From Sceloporus undulatus (lineage: Eukaryota > Chordata > Lepidosauria > Squamata > Phrynosomatidae), in assembly GCF_019175285.1 (NCBI RefSeq), contig NC_056527.1, positions 113,800,230 to 113,864,229 on the forward strand: a DNA stretch of 64,000 bases, given 5' to 3'. The translations under genes and the position numbers were made by a program. Below, in pieces: positions 59,801-64,000 of this stretch; position 1 is the first letter of the stretch; each line of letters begins with the position of its first letter. The notes beneath the pieces were generated by a model. It was given only the letters and a program-made list of their open reading frames with translations. It was not told the origin of the DNA and did not search any database.

Positions 59801-61504
59801 GATATTCAAGATGTGAGGCATCTGCCTAGAATTGTGAGAGGAGAGCCCTCCAATGATGGCCATTAGCTTGTACTTCCTCTTGCAGAGATAGTTTGGAGGA
59901 TTCCCATCTCCTGTGAAAAGGAGACTCATAGTCCCAGAACATGTTCCCATTTCATTGTAAGTCTTTTGAACCATCCGTTGACCCAATGTGGCATTGGATA
60001 ATAGGTGAGTGTTTTCATTTATCTCCTTAAGGGCAAATTCAAATGCAAAATACTGCTGGACTTTTTTCGGCACAATGCTGGAATGAGATGTTCAAACAGT
60101 CTAATGTACCTATTTGACACTGAATTGGATTCACACAGTCATAGTTAAAAGAGACTGACTGAAATTAGTGGATTTAGCATGTCATAAATCATAGAAATGT
60201 CACTGTTTTCAAGGGCCTTTAGATATGTCCAAGTAGACCACAAGTTGAACATTAGTCAACAGTGTGATGCAGCAGCTAAAAAGGCCAATGCAATTTTAGG
60301 CTGCATCAATAAAAGTATAGCATCTAGATCAAGAGAAGTAATAGTGCCACTCTATTCTGCTCTGGTCAGGCCCCACCTGGAATATTGTGTCCAGTTCTGG
60401 GCACCACAATTCAAAAAGGACATTGAGAAACTGGAGCGTGTCCAAAGAAGGGCGACTGAAATGGTGAAGTGTCTGGAAACCATGCCCTATGAGGAAAGAC
60501 TCAAGGAGCTGGGGATGTTTCGCCTGGAGAAGAGAGGTTAAGAGGTGATATGACAGCCCTGTTTAAATACTTGAAGGGATCTCATTCTGAGGAGGGAGCT
60601 GACTTGTTTTCTGCTGCTCCAGAGAACAGGACCCAGAGCAATAGATGCAAGCTACAGGAAAAGAGATTCCACCTCAACATTTGGAGGAACTTCCTGACAG
60701 TAAGGGCTGTTCGACAGTGGAACACATTCCTTCAGACTGTAGTGGAGTCTCCTTCTTTGGTAGTCTTTAAGGAGTGGCTAGATGGCCATCTGTCGGGTAT
60801 GCTTTGATTGTGATTTCCTGCATGGCAGGGGGGTGGACTGGATGGCCCTTGGGGTTTCTTCCAACTCTATGATTCTATGATTCTATGTCGAACCAACCTT
60901 TAAAGTCTTCCTTAAATAGGGTGTATTGTCCCTTTAAAGTGTGTGTCTAATATATATTAGATTAGATTTTCCTCTTAATTGAAATGCCCATACTTACTCT
61001 CACTCTCACTCTCTCTGAAAGCCACTCTGAACCCATATCTAATAAAGGTTATTGACTTTGCTTCAAAACATTTTTTTCCTTTCTCTTCCCACCCTGAATC
61101 TAGTCATTTATCTCTTCTTTTAATAGAAAAATGACTTTGGAAGAAATCTTGCCAAGAAAACCCCATGATATTTTTGCTGCCACTATTGGTGCCAACATAG
61201 TTTGGAAATTATTTGAAAGCACACACCAACACAACATTCAATCACAGTTATGAATTAGACCAAGGGCCCTTCTGGATAATCAAATAATTACTTACAAGGC
61301 ACTTATCGCCTTATGTGGAAGTCTGTCAAAGGAAATCTCTTGTAATGCAGACATAACAAAAGAGACAAAGTCACCAATGACGATATCCTTTTGAATTACA
61401 GGAAAGATATTTTCAACCTTGGTCTTCCAGTCACACCCAGAGTTGACATTCTTGCTGGCATTTGGAGGCAGCTGCAGCAGGAAAAGGACCAGAAGCAGTG
61501 ACAT
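53833..61504 (-). CDS. V2R gene E, complete, 6 coding exons, 878 aa
   Basis: Class C vomeronasal receptor. Exons: 61296-61504, 59786-60077, 57638-58507, 57160-57387, 56058-56184, 53833-54743, all open with GT/AG borders. The start ([15 protein letters not shown]) is well fixed: a TAA lies in frame four codons upstream, so no longer N-terminus is possible. This also sets the start of A, B and C. Binding domain: [17 protein letters not shown], with Ala where sisters have Gly. Linker: [11 protein letters not shown], Ala replacing Pro. TM exon: [20 protein letters not shown]; tail RKKNPST. Exon 1 ends in TT rather than TA, so the junction residue is Phe instead of Tyr. Intron 1 carries a CR1, intron 2 a MITE, intron 4 a Bov-B-like fragment. 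Confidence 0.93.
56735..56998 (+). mobile_element. Bov-B/RTE LINE 3' end, intron 4 of E
   Basis: ATACTTTGGCCACATCGCGA, then AAGACCACAAACCAGATGGA and CATGGGGTCGCCATGAGTTG, follow the Bov-B/RTE ORF2 end (HIATRH, then RPQTRWID, then IHGVAMSWN) and its 3' tail GCTAACAGCAGC. It is additional to the older remnant at 56515-56650. Confidence 0.75.
58723..59145. mobile_element. DNA-transposon-like insertion, intron 2 of E
   Basis: Gene C has a continuous site (GGCCTAACTATATGATATAT). In E this is split after CTATA by about 420 nt starting GGAGATTATCACACTAGGGT. The right end, ATAACCCTGTATGATC, is a partial inverted match. No ORF. Confidence 0.55.
60220..60890 (+). mobile_element. CR1 LINE, ORF2 end plus 3' UTR, intron 1 of E
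   Basis: Encodes [20 protein letters not shown], then [16 protein letters not shown] and [15 protein letters not shown], and after one frame change [20 protein letters not shown] to the ORF2 end. The 3' UTR and ATTCTATGATTCTATG terminus follow. More complete than the copy at 27750. Confidence 0.92.
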
Positions 61505-61740
61505 CTCCCTGACTTAAGAGCAAAACTGGGACCCAGACACACCTGTATACAATCATTAGGACAGGTGCATGGAATACCAACAGTCTAAGTTTTCAGTTAC
61601 CTGGAGAAGCTGTAACAGTCAAGTAAATTTAACACTTGCCCAGATTCTAGTCGTGCCTCTCAGACACCAGTTTCATAAAGTCCTCCCTAATTCCAATAAA
61701 CCTCCAAGAACTCTCTGGAACCCATTATTTTGGAATTACT

Positions 61741-61845
61741 CTTTATAGATAAGCATGTTGACAACAGGATCCTTGGTGGCTGACACATCTGTTCCTTGAC
61801 TTCTTGATAGGCTTGGGCTACAATTACTCCAAGTCCATGATTATG
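61741..61845 (-). promoter_or_regulatory. Promoter of gene E: TATA box plus conserved upstream block
   Basis: TATAAAG on the minus strand (61741-61747), 237 nt before the ATG, preceded by GCTTATC. Upstream block 61812-61845 with plus-strand ATTACTCCAAGTCCATGA. Confidence 0.72.
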
Positions 61846-61945
61846 ATAATTACCTTGCCAGTCTTCTCAGCTAACAGCCACATTAAAGAAAACATGTACA
61901 ATAATATCACATCATTGGCTTGGATCTAGACTCAATCAGACCTAG

Positions 61946-62334
61946 GAATTTATCACATGAGAGGCATCCCATGCAGAAATAGGATTTAATCCCCCTCCCC
62001 AAATAAACCCTAAGATGACACATAAAAGTGTTATTGCTTTTCAGACACATCAGGCTTAACGCAACATTAAACCAGCTATAAAATTCAATTCTTTTTACTT
62101 TGGGGATTTTCCCGAAGTAAAAATAATCACATTTTGTCAACTTTATAGCCGGGTTCATATCACATTAATGTACCTGAACAGTGACATCACCTGAAAATCA
62201 ATCATGATTTTCCATGTCTTTTCAACTTTCTGTCCAGGTTAATGCTGAGTTAAACCAGATGTCATCTGATAATTTTCTGGGGCTTTTTCACTTTAAATCC
62301 CATTTTTGCATGGGAGGCCTCCAGTGTGATAAAC
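61946..62334. mobile_element. Inverted-repeat element inserted in the upstream block of E
   Basis: Left arm ATTTATCACATGAGAGGCAT, CCCATGCAGAAATAGGATTT; right arm reversed GTTTATCACACTGGAGGCCT, CCCATGCAAAAATGGGATTT. In gene A the surrounding sequence is continuous (CTTAGGAAGACTTTGAGTAG). No ORF. Confidence 0.7.
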
Positions 62335-62817
62335 TTCTTAGAGCAGACCCATTGAAATTAATAGGAAATCAGTTATGACCAATTGAGTACTCTTTGCTTT
62401 CCATTTGTTTTTGCTCTTCTGATTATGATTGTGCCTGGATCCAAAAAAATGGAGTGGCAAAAAGCCAGCTTTTCCATCCCAACTGAAGCCCAAAGCCAGC
62501 TTCATGATGCTTTGGTGGCATGAGGCATGTAAATGCCACACTGCTGGAGCACCATGAAGCTGCCCATGTGTAAACAGCCAGGGTGGCTTCCACGTGTGCG
62601 GCGTCAAAATACTGCACCCCAAAGCCACCCAGGTGGTGGCATAAAAGAGCCATTTGCTTGCCCCCCGAATCTCCTAAAGGCCTAATCTCAGTGCTTTTAT
62701 GTCAGCATTTTTAATTCCAAATATAGTTTGAATCCATTGTAAATATCTTGCTCTACATGGGCATAATATTTAACAGAAAGAGAGACACTAGAGAAGGGAA
62801 GTGAAAGATGGAGGAAA

Positions 62818-63731
62818 TCAGTAAGTAGCAGGATTCTTGTTCCTCACCAGTTGGTCCCTGGTATTGAGCTCAGGTCTCAGTAAAATAATATAGAGCTTAG
62901 GCAGAAAAATGAAACCCAGCAATCCAGAACTAGAGGCCAAGATGGAGAAGATCTCCACAGCCACCATATATTTCCCTTTGGTGCTCAGGTAAGTGGGGAC
63001 AAAAGACACCCAAACACTGCAAAAGACCAGCATGCTGAAGGTGATCAGCTTGGCTTCATTAAAAGTATCAGGCAACTTCCTGGCAAAGAAAGCAACAGTC
63101 AAGCTGATGAAGGCCAGAAGTCCCATGTAGCTGAGCACAATGTAGAACATCATATCTGAGCCTTCATTGCATTGCACTATGATATGATTCACTTGGGACT
63201 GCATGTCCCATTCTGGGAATGGAGGAGAGATGACCAGCCATATGACACAAATGGCAGTTTGAGTCAGAGTTGCAAGAATAATGACTGAGACTGCCAAATG
63301 CTTTCCTAACCATTTTCTCATCCTGTTTCCTGGTTTGGTAGCCATGAAGGCCAGAACCACTGTAAGGGTTTTGGCCAAAACTGAAGAAACAGCAATAGAA
63401 AAAACAATGGCAAACAATGTTTGTCGTAGAATGCAAGACATAACCCCAGGCTTGCCAATGAAGAGGAAAGAGCAAAGAAAGCAAAGAAGCAAAGAAAAGA
63501 GGAGGATACAGGTAATAGTCCAGTTATTGGCTTTAATGATAGGAGTGTTCTTGTGCTGAAAGAAGATCCACATCATCACAAGTGTCATCAAGGAAAAGGA
63601 AAGAACCAGCGAAACCAAAACCATTCCCAAAGGTTCTTCAATTGACAGGTAGTTTACATATTTGGGGATGCACTGATCTCGATTCTTGTTTGGATGCTGA
63701 TCATCTGGGCACTTATTGCACTTTTCTGCAT
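62818..63731 (-). CDS. V2R gene F, last exon only (seven-helix exon)
   Basis: Exon 6 of another class C vomeronasal receptor; exons 1-5 lie right of base 64000. 914 nt, open, with acceptor CTTCTTCCAG. It encodes the end of the cysteine-rich linker ([21 protein letters not shown]), helix 1 ([20 protein letters not shown]) and the remaining helices, with [15 protein letters not shown] before helix 7, ending RNKNPATY. It has NKCP where A-E have NMC, a feature shared with the inverted copy at 40225. Only the 3' end can be judged; it looks functional. Confidence 0.9.
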
Positions 63732-64000
63732 CTGGAAGAAGCAATCATAGCATTATTTAAATAATAAAAAACCCATCACCCTGCATTAATATGAGTCAGG
63801 AATTGGCAATATTCTGGCATGGAATGATGCATCAAACATTCAAGAAAATCATTTCATACACACGATTCTTGAAGTGCACTTCAAATTGTTTGCGTTCCAA
63901 AGTGAATCCAATCATATTCATTGATGTTGTGGTGGGCATCACAACTGTGGAGCAGGACATGATGATTCTTTTATTAGCATGACATCAAGCATATATCAGG
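63732..64000 (-). other. Start of intron 5 of gene F
   Basis: Intron sequence homologous to intron 5 of C (GTGGGCATCACAACTGTGGA, GCAGGACATGATGA). No exon seen. Confidence 0.7.

Larger units (their letters stand above)
61505..62817. other. Spacer between genes E and F
   Basis: 5' UTR and promoter of E, the inverted-repeat insertion, the distal part of the V2R upstream block (to about 62435), a GC-rich repeat-like block (62436-62650, GCTTCATGATGCTTTGGTGG) and about 170 nt of 3' flank of F. The shortest spacer in the array. Confidence 0.6.

Noticed and set aside
63281-63559. Conserved 92-codon frame antisense to V2R exon 6 (seen opposite most exon 6 copies)
   Set aside because: It is the shadow of a conserved exon; its repetition follows from exon duplication, not from its own function.

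Overview
The window is nuclear DNA of a vertebrate, most likely a squamate reptile (lizard or snake). The genes are split by introns with GT/AG sites. The repeats are CR1 LINEs, Bov-B/RTE and L1 fragments, tRNA-derived SINEs with Bov-B-like tails (Sauria-SINE-like), hAT, Tigger-like and palindromic MITEs, and many (AAT)n tails. The species cannot be fixed from sequence alone.

The main content is a head-to-tail array of type 2 vomeronasal receptor (V2R, class C GPCR) genes, all on the minus strand. Five are complete: A 5930-14544, B 16866-22457, C 26055-34189, D 41662-49983 and E 53833-61504. A sixth (F, 62818-63731) shows only its last exon. The five share six coding exons of near-constant size (209, 292, 870, 228, 127 and about 914 nt), which gives about 871-879 residues: signal peptide, Venus-flytrap ligand-binding domain, cysteine-rich linker and seven-helix domain. 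Each has a TATA box 223-238 nt upstream of the ATG and a second conserved block about 104 nt further up. A seventh V2R, from a different subfamily, enters at the left edge with exons 1 and 2 only (608-3132).

Between the two V2R subfamilies, on the plus strand, lies an intact immunoglobulin-type VH segment: leader exon 4203-4245, V exon 4578-4887 and a recombination signal with a 23-nt spacer at 4888-4926. It is the most unexpected item in the window.

The array shows its history. Gene A looks like a fusion of a B-like 5' part and a D-like 3' part. A retroposon sits at the stop codon of gene D, whose usual start ATG has become ATA. A relic of another V2R lies at 36037-36335. An inverted, indel-rich copy of a last exon (40225-41135) contains a 25-N gap whose two sides overlap, so it may be partly an assembly error. 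The remaining sequence is introns and spacers filled with interspersed repeats. I saw no tRNA or rRNA gene, CRISPR array or operon.
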